From assembly GCA_964543125.1 (NCBI GenBank), contig CAZIWX010000151.1, positions 1-5,222 of the forward strand: DNA of 5,222 bases, written 5' to 3'. The stretch comes from CAZIWX01 sp964543125 (GTDB taxonomy: Bacteria > Fidelibacterota > UBA8477). Below are positions 1 through 5,222 of the stretch, in pieces. A program made the position numbers and the translations under genes. Position 1 is the stretch's first letter. Each line of letters begins with the position of its first letter. Below the pieces are notes generated by a model that ran no database searches, was not told the origin of the DNA, and saw only the letters and a program-made list of their open reading frames with translations.

Positions 1-132
1 GACACGGTTTTCCGCCTCGATATCGGGGTCCGATCCGTCTCCGCCACGCTTCGCCGGAACACGCAGCACGCTGAAGTATCAAAAGCAATTGCGCCTGCAT
101 CCACGGGCAAGCTGGTGGCCTTCCGTGGATAA
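1..132 (+). CDS. Possible C-terminal fragment of an unidentified protein, cut by the window edge
   Basis: Reading frame 1 is open from the first base to a TAA at 130-132 and would give a 43-residue C-terminus ending in GKLVAFRG. I do not recognise a family in it. Support is indirect: a strong plus-strand intrinsic terminator begins only five bases after the stop, as expected at the end of a transcription unit, and third codon positions are fairly GC-rich. Against it, the stretch is short and GC-rich, and the other two forward frames are also open over much of it, so an open frame alone means little. The start and most of the gene would lie upstream of the window. Confidence 0.35.
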   Translation, partial: DTVFRLDIGVRSVSATLRRNTQHAEVSKAIAPASTGKLVAFRG

Positions 133-136
133 AATG

Positions 137-170
137 AAAAGCCTGGTAACTCATGTACCAGGCTTTTTTT
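137..170 (+). terminator. Strong Rho-independent terminator, probably bidirectional
   Basis: A perfect 12-bp inverted repeat, AAAAGCCTGGTA at 137-148 and TACCAGGCTTTT at 156-167, encloses a 7-nt loop and runs into seven consecutive T (164-170) on the plus strand. This is the classical intrinsic terminator form, ending the unit that reads in from the left. On the minus strand the same hairpin lies 47 nt beyond the trpB2 stop and is followed by a T-rich run (TTTTCATTTTAT), so it probably also ends the trpR-trpB2 transcript. No other terminator candidate serves that operon. Confidence 0.88.
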
Positions 171-217
171 ACGGAGGGATTCGAGATTACTCGCTTAGCG
201 CGTTTCCTTTTAATTTT

Positions 218-1573
218 TCAAATGACCGGCAGACCTTTCAAGGCTTGCAGGTTAGCGTTGATTTGCGTCTCGGGTAATTCATAGTCTTCCAATTCACCGC
301 TAAAATAGGCGTCATAGGCAGCCATATCAAAATGGCCGTGACCGCTCAGGTTGAATAAAATGACCTTCTCCTCACCGGCTTCCCGGGCCTCTTCAGCCGC
401 ACGGATGGCGCCCTGGATAGCATGAGCGGATTCCGGAGCCGGGATAATTCCTTCCGTCGCGGCAAACAGGGTTGCCGCCTTGAATACTTCCACCTGATTA
501 TAGGCTTCCGGGCTAACCAAACCCAAGTGCACTACATGGCTCATCATAGGCGCCATACCATGATAGCGCAAGCCACCGGCATGAATTCCCGGCGGCATAA
601 AATCATGTCCCAGGGTGTACATGGGGACGAGAGGCGTCAATTGCGCCGTGTCACCAAAATCATAAGTGAACTGGCCGCGGGTCAGGGTCGGGCAGGCAGC
701 CGGTTCCACGGCTCTGAATTCGATGTCGGCGCCGTTTATTTTATCTCGCAGAAACGGAAAAGCCAATCCGGCGAAATTGCTGCCACCTCCGACACAACCG
801 ATGATGATGTCCGGTGTCTCTCCTGCCAGGGCAAATTGCTTCCTGGCTTCCAGTCCGATCACCGTTTGGTGCAGCAAAACATGGTTCAGGACGCTGCCTA
901 ATGCATACTTGGTATCTTCGCGCCCGGCGGCATCCTCCACCGCTTCGGAAATGGCGATGCCCAACGATCCCTGATTATCAGGATCCTCAGCGAGAACCCG
1001 GCGGCCAAATTGGGTGTCTTCGCTGGGGCTGGCAACAATCTCTGCCCCCCAAACCTGCATCATACTGCGCCGAAACGGTTTCTGTTCGTAACTCACCTTC
1101 ACCATGTACACTTTTACTTTCAAGCCGAAATACTGGGCAGCGAGGGCCAGCGAACTCCCCCATTGTCCGGCGCCGGTTTCCGTGGCAAGTCGTTTGACGC
1201 CGGCCTGCTTATTGTAGTAAGCTTGCGCAACCGCGGTATTGGGTTTATGACTACCGGCCGCACTAACACCTTCGTATTTGTAATAAATATGGGCGGGGGT
1301 TTTCAGGGCTTTTTCTAAAAATGTTGCCCGGATCAGGGGTGTTGGCCGCCAGAGCTGATAGACCTCCCGCACGGCTTCCGGGATGGCAACTTCCCGGGCC
1401 TGGGTGACTTCCTGCTCAATAAGTGCCATTGGAAACAAGGGCGCCAAATCATCAGGTCCGATGGGTTGTCGTGTACCGGGATGCAGTGGTGGTAATACCG
1501 GTTCAGGCAGATCGGCGGCGAGATTATACCAGCTCTTTGGAATTTCTGATTCGGGTAGAATGTATTTTTTCAC
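218..1573 (-). CDS. trpB: Tryptophan synthase beta chain, TrpB2-type (PLP-dependent)
   Basis: The 451-residue product is a cytoplasmic pyridoxal-phosphate enzyme of the TrpB2 branch, which joins indole and L-serine to make L-tryptophan. The PLP lysine is K110 in the AAGSHKPNTA motif, and the catalytic glutamate is E132 in TETGAGQWG. The phosphate-binding glycine loop is CVGGGSNFAG (about 260-269), and the C-terminal cofactor region includes NLSGHGHFD (408-416). Features that separate TrpB2 from classical TrpB (about 400 residues) are the longer N-terminal segment before the catalytic core, the block from PTLTRG (about 295) through GDT (307-309), and HAGGLRYHGMAP (331-342). The start is GTG at 1571-1573, preceded by GAGGA at a 7-nt spacing. 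It is the second gene of an operon, 17 nt behind trpR. No trpA is present, which suits TrpB2 enzymes working as stand-alone or salvage synthases, though that role here is inferred. All key residues seem intact. Confidence 0.95.
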   Translation of the reverse strand: MKKYILPESEIPKSWYNLAADLPEPVLPPLHPGTRQPIGPDDLAPLFPMALIEQEVTQAREVAIPEAVREVYQLWRPTPLIRATFLEKALKTPAHIYYKYEGVSAAGSHKPNTAVAQAYYNKQAGVKRLATETGAGQWGSSLALAAQYFGLKVKVYMVKVSYEQKPFRRSMMQVWGAEIVASPSEDTQFGRRVLAEDPDNQGSLGIAISEAVEDAAGREDTKYALGSVLNHVLLHQTVIGLEARKQFALAGETPDIIIGCVGGGSNFAGLAFPFLRDKINGADIEFRAVEPAACPTLTRGQFTYDFGDTAQLTPLVPMYTLGHDFMPPGIHAGGLRYHGMAPMMSHVVHLGLVSPEAYNQVEVFKAATLFAATEGIIPAPESAHAIQGAIRAAEEAREAGEEKVILFNLSGHGHFDMAAYDAYFSGELEDYELPETQINANLQALKGLPVI

Positions 1574-1580
1574 GATAATT

Positions 1581-1585
1581 TCCTC
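1581..1585 (-). promoter_or_regulatory. Shine-Dalgarno site of trpB2 (supports the GTG start)
   Basis: On the minus strand GAGGA lies 7 nt before the GTG at 1573, entirely inside the 17-nt gap after the trpR stop. It fixes the GTG as the start and gives MKKYILPESE as the N-terminus. Confidence 0.8.
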
Positions 1586-1590
1586 AAAGG

Positions 1591-1896
1591 TTAGGATTTG
1601 GATCGCGACGGTTTAGCCGGTTCGTGCAGCAGTGTCAAAGCTTCCCTAAATCCGTCGTGTCCGTATTTTATTTCATGGGCGCCGCGGGATATTTTTCCCA
1701 GGCTGATACCGAGGCGTTTAGCGATTTCTCTTTGAGGTACGCCATCGTTTAGTAGTTTGACCAGTTCCCATCTTCTTCCAATCTCCTCGATTTCATTGGG
1801 TGTTAACATATCCAGTAAGAAACGTTCCATTAGGCCGGGATCGTCAATCCGGGCTAAGACAGTCAGCACTTCCTTGTTAACGGTTAATCGTCTCAT
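1591..1896 (-). CDS. trpR: Trp repressor (TrpR) family transcriptional regulator
   Basis: This 101-residue all-helical DNA-binding protein matches the Trp repressor fold over almost its whole length. The segment MLTPNEIEEIGRRWELVKLL (30-49) aligns with the MLTPDEREALGTR region of E. coli TrpR. A helix-turn-helix follows, with QREIAKRLGISLGKISRG at 55-72. By alignment, residues that contact the corepressor tryptophan in E. coli TrpR are kept: T44 as T32, R54 as R42, R84 as R71 and G85 as G72. The Ser88 equivalent is E75, a difference. The stretch after the helix-turn-helix, KYGHDGF, is closer to the related YerC/YecD family, whose effector is unclear. The family normally acts as a dimer that binds operators when tryptophan is bound. 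The gene starts at ATG 1894-1896 with only a weak GGAA upstream and ends 17 nt before trpB2, so it very probably regulates its own operon. TrpR proper is more likely than YerC, but this is not certain. Confidence 0.85.
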   Translation of the reverse strand: MRRLTVNKEVLTVLARIDDPGLMERFLLDMLTPNEIEEIGRRWELVKLLNDGVPQREIAKRLGISLGKISRGAHEIKYGHDGFREALTLLHEPAKPSRSKS

Positions 1897-1903
1897 CGTT
1901 CCG

Positions 1904-1933
1904 GTACATTAGAACAATTTCAGGGGATTGCAA
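1904..1933 (-). promoter_or_regulatory. Candidate promoter and operator of trpR-trpB2
   Basis: Reading the minus strand, TTGCAA (1933-1928) and TAATGT (1911-1906) are separated by 16 nt and could be -35 and -10 boxes, each only a partial match to sigma-70 consensus. The -10 lies inside an imperfect palindrome, GTTCTAATGTAC (1915-1904), whose outer bases GTT and GTAC resemble the E. coli trp operator (GTTAACTAGTAC). An operator over the -10 is how E. coli TrpR works, but the centre does not match and the transcript leader would be very short. This is a weak proposal. Confidence 0.25.
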
Positions 1934-2040
1934 GTCTTTTTTTCATTCCTCCAATGACTTTCTTATTCACCGGAAAGTGCTTTTACGGTATGGAATGCAG
2001 GGTTAATCTGACGTTTCGCCCGGTTGGTATTCGCGCTATA

Positions 2041-2069
2041 TTCGAATCGTTTTATCACAGATATATAAT
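2041..2069 (+). promoter_or_regulatory. Candidate sigma-70 type promoter of the motA-motB1-motB2 unit
   Basis: A perfect TATAAT stands at 2064-2069, 50 nt before the motA start. The hexamer 17 nt upstream, TTCGAA (2041-2046), is a poor -35 match (three of six). I see no sigma-28 (FliA) pattern of TAAA followed at a normal spacing by GCCGATAA, so a flagellar class-3 type promoter is not evident. The -10 is convincing by sequence and place; the -35 is not. Confidence 0.45.
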
Positions 2070-2094
2070 GCGTACGCAAGTGCTCGAATTGCGT
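2069..2094 (+). repeat. Palindrome and inverted repeat in the motA leader
   Basis: TGCGTACGCA (2069-2078) is a perfect 10-bp palindrome placed where transcription from the TATAAT box would begin. Its right half overlaps a second inverted repeat, ACGCAA (2074-2079) with TTGCGT (2089-2094), separated by 9 nt. The first has the look of an operator; the second could form a short hairpin in the leader RNA, and the two would compete. Both are short enough to be chance. Confidence 0.35.
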
Positions 2095-2102
2095 TATTGA
2101 AG

Positions 2103-2110
2103 AAGGAAGG
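2103..2110 (+). promoter_or_regulatory. Shine-Dalgarno site of motA
   Basis: AAGGAAGG lies 9 nt before the ATG at 2120. It is the strongest ribosome binding site in this transcription unit and confirms the motA start. Confidence 0.8.
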
Positions 2111-2119
2111 TCACCACCC

Positions 2120-2953
2120 ATGGATTTTGTCACAATACTTGGTTTAATCATCGGTCTGTCTCTGGTCATGGTTGGTATGTTCGATTTTGAAGCAGGAACG
2201 ATTCCTACCGCTTTTTTCAGTCTCCAGAGCATAGCCATTGTTTTAGGAGGTACTTTGGCCGCAACGATCATCAATTATCCTGCTTCCACGATTCTTTCCA
2301 TGTTCAAGGTGGTGGGCAAAGCACTGGGCAAACAATCCGTCCAAAATCCCCTCTCGATCATCACCCAATTGGTGGAATACGATAAAATTTCCCGCAAGCA
2401 GGGACTGGTGGCCCTGGAAAATGTGCTGCCGGACATTCAAAATAATTACATGCGGATCGGTCTGGAGAATGCCATCCTGGAAAAGGACCCTCATAAGCTC
2501 GGCAATTTCCTTCAGAACGAACTGCAAAACATGATCATCCGGCATCGCAATGGTCAGGAGATGTTTTACAATATGGGCACGTATGCTCCGGCTTTTGGCC
2601 TGTTGGGCACTGTTATGGGTTTAATTCTTATGATGTCCGGTCAGGCGCAGCAGTCTTCCGTAGCAAGTTTTGCTTCCCAGGGACAGGATTCAACGGGTAA
2701 ACTACTGCACGGAATGGGGATTGCCCTGGTGACGACTTTCTACGGTGTGCTTCTGGCCAATTTGATATTTATCCCAATCGCCGGAAAATTAAAGACCCGC
2801 TCGGATGAAGAAGTCCATGTGAGTGAAATTATCATGGCCGGCATTCAGAGTATCCACGCCAAGGAACATCCCCTGATTATGGAAGAAAAGCTGCTCACCT
2901 TCGTGGATAAGCACACCCGGGAAAAGCACCGGGCCGCTCAAGCTGCCGCATAA
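2120..2953 (+). CDS. motA: Flagellar motor stator protein MotA
   Basis: The 277-residue inner-membrane protein is the A subunit of an ion-driven stator, which surrounds MotB and pushes the rotor using proton or sodium flow. It has the MotA layout of four membrane segments: about 3-20 and 33-52, then a large cytoplasmic domain (about 60-150), then about 154-173 and 198-221. Diagnostic stretches are VLGGTLAATIINYP (41-54), the third segment with the conserved proline in YAPAFGLLGTVMG (155-167), and TTFYGVLLAN (205-214) followed by P219. In the cytoplasmic loop, R92 and E100 sit in SRKQGLVALE with the spacing of the E. coli residues R90 and E98 that contact FliG. That favours a flagellar MotA over a TolQ/ExbB transporter. 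The loop between segments 3 and 4 (about 174-194) is longer than usual and rich in Gln and Ser. Two motB-like genes follow, the first 41 nt downstream. Whether the ion is H+ or Na+ cannot be decided; the threonines T164 and T205/T206 would be compatible with Na+. Confidence 0.95.
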   Translation: MDFVTILGLIIGLSLVMVGMFDFEAGTIPTAFFSLQSIAIVLGGTLAATIINYPASTILSMFKVVGKALGKQSVQNPLSIITQLVEYDKISRKQGLVALENVLPDIQNNYMRIGLENAILEKDPHKLGNFLQNELQNMIIRHRNGQEMFYNMGTYAPAFGLLGTVMGLILMMSGQAQQSSVASFASQGQDSTGKLLHGMGIALVTTFYGVLLANLIFIPIAGKLKTRSDEEVHVSEIIMAGIQSIHAKEHPLIMEEKLLTFVDKHTREKHRAAQAAA

Positions 2954-2994
2954 GCGGCGCAGGCAGTGAATAGGGAATTCAAAGAAGCTTAAAC

Positions 2995-3699
2995 ATGGCC
3001 ATATCATTTCTTATCAAGAAAGGCACCCAGGTAAATTCAACCTGGCAAATGACCTATTCCTCGCTTTTGACGGCCGTGCTGGCTTTTTTCATTTTGTTAG
3101 TTATCCAAGCTGAAAACGAGGCTGATTCCACTTTCAAATTTGCAGACCGCTTAAAGAATCGTATGTATAGCCAGATTATGCAGGAAAAAAATAATATGAA
3201 ACTGGATTGGCTGTATGTGGAAAACACGGGTAACAAGGGCATCAAATTACTTATCCCCAGCCAGGTTCACTCCGAAGTGATGTTTCCCTCCGGTGAGGCC
3301 AGTATTAACCCCGCTTTCAACAACTATCTCGGGTCTGTAGCGGATATTATCAATTCATTGAAAATTGGGAATATTTACCACTCTTACGCCTCAGTTATTA
3401 AAAATCTGAAAAGTGTGAACAAGGAAATCGTTGTCCAAATCAGGGTTGAGGGCCATTCTGACAAACTTCCAATCCACACGCCGGAATTTAATGATAATTG
3501 GGAATTGAGCACGGCCCGCGCCTATTCGGTTATGGGCTATTTAGAGCAAACAACTAATCTTCCACCGGAATATTTTTCATTATCCGGATATGGTTCTTTT
3601 CACCCTTTCCGCAATATCAATAACCTTGCGGAGAATCGCCGGGTTGAAATCTATCTCGATATTCAAATGGTAGAGGCTAATGGCAATACCAAGATTTGA
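2995..3699 (+). CDS. MotB-like stator protein lacking the ion-binding aspartate (MotB1)
   Basis: The 234-residue product has MotB architecture: a short cytoplasmic N-terminus with W17, one membrane helix (about 20-38), a linker with plug-like helical sequence (about 40-66), and a periplasmic OmpA-like peptidoglycan-binding domain (about 90-225). That domain keeps EGHSD (152-156), the LSTARA helix with R175, and NRRVEIYLD (214-222), so binding to cell wall looks preserved. The oddity is in the membrane helix. The usual Y-A/G-D-M-x-T motif reads YSSLLT, so the aspartate that carries the ion (D32 in E. coli MotB) is serine 23, codon tcg at 3061-3063. No other acidic residue lies in the helix; the nearest is E40 at its periplasmic end. 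The domain also has about 20 extra residues (about 123-144), as does MotB2. The start has a modest AAAGAAG site 7 nt upstream. It probably works with MotA and MotB2 as a non-conducting or half-site partner, which is inference. Confidence 0.9.
   Translation: MAISFLIKKGTQVNSTWQMTYSSLLTAVLAFFILLVIQAENEADSTFKFADRLKNRMYSQIMQEKNNMKLDWLYVENTGNKGIKLLIPSQVHSEVMFPSGEASINPAFNNYLGSVADIINSLKIGNIYHSYASVIKNLKSVNKEIVVQIRVEGHSDKLPIHTPEFNDNWELSTARAYSVMGYLEQTTNLPPEYFSLSGYGSFHPFRNINNLAENRRVEIYLDIQMVEANGNTKI
3672..3676 (+). promoter_or_regulatory. Shine-Dalgarno-like site of motB2 inside the end of motB1
   Basis: AGAGG lies only 3 nt before the ATG at 3680, a tight spacing, and is within the last codons of motB1, whose TGA is at 3697-3699. 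The 20-nt gene overlap and this weakly placed site suggest that motB2 is translated by coupling to motB1. No other in-frame ATG occurs before residue 28 of MotB2, which would lie beyond the essential aspartate, so this start must be right. Confidence 0.55.
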
Positions 3700-4381
3700 A
3701 GCGCGGCTGGCGGATATATCCGAGCGCTCCCGCAAAGGGTGGTTGCTCTCTTACGGTGACATGATCACTCTCCTTATCACCTTTTTTATCATGATGCTTA
3801 CACTGCGGGCGGGTGAAGTTTCCCGCGTTCACGCCTGGGTTAATTTGCAGTTGGATGCCACTACCACTGAAATCCAACGCGTTGTCAACCTGCTTAAAAT
3901 CGAGGATATTAAAATCACTCGCGATTCGAAGGGAGTTCGGATCACACTTTCCGATCCAAGATTATTTGCCCTAGGCAGCGCCGAACCTCAACCTGCGCTT
4001 ATCTATCAACTCAAGTCTTTAGGAGCACTTATCGCCAGTCTGGATATCGTCAACCTCGGTTCCAGTCAATGGGCGCCCTGGCTACGGGAATTCCGGCGAA
4101 ATGGATTGGATTGGAATGTAGAAATCCGTGTTGAAGGCCATACCGATAATGTTCCGCTCGTCCCTGGTGGAAAATATGAAGATAACTGGGGTTTGAGTGC
4201 TGCCCGGGCCCAAACCGTGATGCGGCTGTTGCAAGCCGCCACGAAACTTCCCGAAGCCAACTTTGCGGTTACCGGATTCAGTAAATATCATCCCATTGCA
4301 CCGAATAATAATGCTGCCGGGCGGGAGCAAAATCGCCGGGTTGAAATTTTCATTGATGCGAGTTTGGTAAATCAGCACTAA
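3680..4381 (+). CDS. motB: MotB-type stator protein with canonical ion-binding aspartate (MotB2)
   Basis: The 233-residue product is a complete MotB: a basic cytoplasmic N-terminus (1-20), a membrane helix (about 22-42), a linker (about 44-72) and a periplasmic OmpA-like domain (about 90-228). The motif WLLSYGDMITLLITFF contains D27 (gac at 3758-3760), the residue that binds the translocated ion in MotB proteins. Peptidoglycan-binding features are EGHTDNVPL (152-160), LSAARAQ with R176, and NRRVEIFID (218-226). Linker and OmpA-domain lengths nearly match MotB1, including the extra ~20 residues before IRVEGH. The two therefore look like products of a tandem duplication that has since diverged widely. 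At 233 residues it is shorter than E. coli MotB (308). It is the last gene of the motA unit, overlapping motB1 by 20 nt and converging on the SDR gene. With MotA it could form a normal stator alone, or a mixed one with MotB1. Confidence 0.93.
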   Translation: MAIPRFEARLADISERSRKGWLLSYGDMITLLITFFIMMLTLRAGEVSRVHAWVNLQLDATTTEIQRVVNLLKIEDIKITRDSKGVRITLSDPRLFALGSAEPQPALIYQLKSLGALIASLDIVNLGSSQWAPWLREFRRNGLDWNVEIRVEGHTDNVPLVPGGKYEDNWGLSAARAQTVMRLLQAATKLPEANFAVTGFSKYHPIAPNNNAAGREQNRRVEIFIDASLVNQH

Positions 4382-4439
4382 ATCACAAAAGCGGATCAAT
4401 CAGCGCTGCCCATCTCAAAACACCCTAACCGGCCGATTG

Positions 4440-5165
4440 CTAAAAATTTCCACTAACATTACGGATGAATAATTCTTCAACCACGGTGTCATCCGGTTGC
4501 AGGATGGCTTGGATAACCAGGTCAGCCACGCGCTCCGGCTTGAGCATTTTCTCAAACGGCAGATTCTCGCTCCCCGGAATATTTTGCCACCAGGTGCTGG
4601 CGGTTGCACCGGGATACACGGCGATGACCCGAATCCTGAATTTGCGTAACTCTTCACGAATAACACGCGTAAACCCATCCAGACCGAATTTGACAGCCGC
4701 ATAGGCGCTCCCATTTTTAAACGGTTGACGTCCGGCTACCGAAATCATGTTCACGACAGTCCCGGAATGCAGCAATTTCATACGTTTTACAGCCCCGCGG
4801 GTCATGTAAAACATCCCATTAAGATTGGTATCTAATAATCCCTGCCATTCCGAATCGGTAATATCTTCCATGTGCTTGAAAATGCCGGTACCGGCATTGT
4901 TAATTAAAATATGGGGCTGGAGATTGTTCTCATCAAGATGGGCATAGAAAGCGCGCACCGCTTGTGAATCGCGTATATCAAGCGGATAGGGTGTAATAAC
5001 AGCGGGAAATTCTCCGGCTAATTCCCGCAAGGCGGTTTCGTCCCGGGCCAGGGCATAAACCTTGTGTCCGGTTTTAGCTATGTTACTCGCCAGTACGTGC
5101 CCGATGCCCCGGCTGGCGCCAGTAACAATTGCAATCGGATGCAGGATTTGAGGAGTCCCGGACAT
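4440..5165 (-). CDS. Classical short-chain dehydrogenase/reductase (SDR), substrate unknown
   Basis: The 241-residue cytoplasmic oxidoreductase has a complete classical SDR layout (family about 250 residues). The Rossmann nucleotide-binding motif is TGASRGIG (15-22), followed by D63 near the adenine pocket and NNAG (89-92). The catalytic set is N114, S142, Y155 and K159 (YAAVK), with YPG at 184-186 after strand six. R19 in the glycine motif and R41 after the second strand suggest a preference for NADP(H). The substrate cannot be read from the sequence; the variable C-terminal region (about 190-210) gives no clear clue. I chose ATG at 5163-5165 because AGGTGGAG lies 8 nt before it. A GTG at 5184-5186 would add seven residues (total 248) but has no comparable site. 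The gene converges on motB2 across 58 nt and is functionally unrelated to its neighbours as far as I can see. Its promoter is at or beyond the right edge. Confidence 0.93.
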   Translation of the reverse strand: MSGTPQILHPIAIVTGASRGIGHVLASNIAKTGHKVYALARDETALRELAGEFPAVITPYPLDIRDSQAVRAFYAHLDENNLQPHILINNAGTGIFKHMEDITDSEWQGLLDTNLNGMFYMTRGAVKRMKLLHSGTVVNMISVAGRQPFKNGSAYAAVKFGLDGFTRVIREELRKFRIRVIAVYPGATASTWWQNIPGSENLPFEKMLKPERVADLVIQAILQPDDTVVEELFIRNVSGNF

Positions 5166-5173
5166 TATTATTT

Positions 5174-5181
5174 CTCCACCT
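5174..5181 (-). promoter_or_regulatory. Shine-Dalgarno site deciding the SDR start
   Basis: On the minus strand AGGTGGAG ends 8 nt before the ATG at 5165. It lies within the extra codons of the longer GTG reading (5186), which argues that the ATG is the real start. Confidence 0.75.
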
Positions 5182-5222
5182 GCCACAATGAATCCAAAAA
5201 ATCATGATGAGCATCATAAAAA

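Noticed and set aside
89..277. Open reading frame of 62 codons on the plus strand
   Set aside because: It reads straight through the strong intrinsic terminator at 137-170 and into the antisense of the trpB2 3' end, has no ribosome site and looks like no protein.
422..1318. Several 100-160 codon plus-strand frames within trpB2
   Set aside because: They lie opposite a highly conserved enzyme with all its motifs, lack clear ribosome sites and have low-quality, Arg/Ser/Pro-rich translations typical of antisense shadows.
1963..2274. 103-codon minus-strand frame across the motA upstream region
   Set aside because: It is antisense to the motA promoter, ribosome site and first 50 codons. Its sequence in the overlap is simply the shadow of the MotA membrane helices.
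3634..4347. A 17-nt identical sequence (AATCGCCGGGTTGAAAT) at 3634-3650 and 4331-4347
   Set aside because: Both copies encode the conserved NRRVEI motif of the two MotB paralogues, so common descent explains the match; there is no sign of a mobile element or recombination site.
4382..4439. Search for a terminator in the convergent gap between motB2 and the SDR gene
   Set aside because: There is only an imperfect AACCGGCCGATT palindrome and a short A/T run, with no stem-loop and T-tract that I would call an intrinsic terminator.
4440..5186. Longer SDR reading starting at GTG 5186
   Set aside because: The AGGTGGAG ribosome site lies inside those extra seven codons at ideal distance from the ATG at 5165, and the added residues (MAGGEII) are not part of the SDR fold.
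1..5222. tRNA, rRNA, CRISPR array, insertion sequence or prophage signals
   Set aside because: I saw no cloverleaf, repeat-spacer pattern, transposase or terminal inverted repeats; genes and short regulatory gaps account for nearly all of the window.

Overview
The window is a compact bacterial chromosomal segment of intermediate GC. All main genes have recognisable families, and the reading frames use ordinary ATG/GTG starts with purine-rich Shine-Dalgarno sites. A flagellar-type MotA and two MotB-like proteins with OmpA-type peptidoglycan-binding domains indicate a motile, probably Gram-negative (diderm) bacterium. Phylum cannot be settled from these genes. The combination of a long-form TrpB2, a TrpR-family repressor and divergent stator genes suggests a lineage outside the well-studied Proteobacteria, but that is an impression only.

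Layout. Bases 1-132 may be the 3' tail of a gene entering from the left. It is followed at once by a strong intrinsic terminator (137-170), which probably also serves the next operon from the other side. On the minus strand, trpR (1591-1896) and trpB2 (218-1573) form a tight two-gene operon with 17 nt between them. A 223-nt divergent intergenic region (1897-2119) holds candidate promoters for both directions. On the plus strand follow motA (2120-2953), a first motB-like gene (2995-3699) and a second motB-like gene (3680-4381). The last two overlap by 20 nt, so the three look like one transcription unit. Convergent to them on the minus strand is a short-chain dehydrogenase/reductase (4440-5165).

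How the genes work together. The trpR-trpB2 pair looks like a self-contained, tryptophan-responsive module for making tryptophan from indole and serine; no trpA is present here. The motA-motB1-motB2 unit encodes an ion-driven stator with one A subunit and two B subunits that are not equivalent. The second MotB has the expected ion-binding aspartate in its transmembrane helix (D27). In the first, the aligned position is serine (S23, codon tcg) and the helix has no acidic residue, although its peptidoglycan-binding domain looks intact. This asymmetric pair of B subunits is the most unusual thing in the window. It suggests either a heteromeric stator with only one ion-binding site or a non-conducting accessory MotB. 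The SDR appears unrelated to either module.
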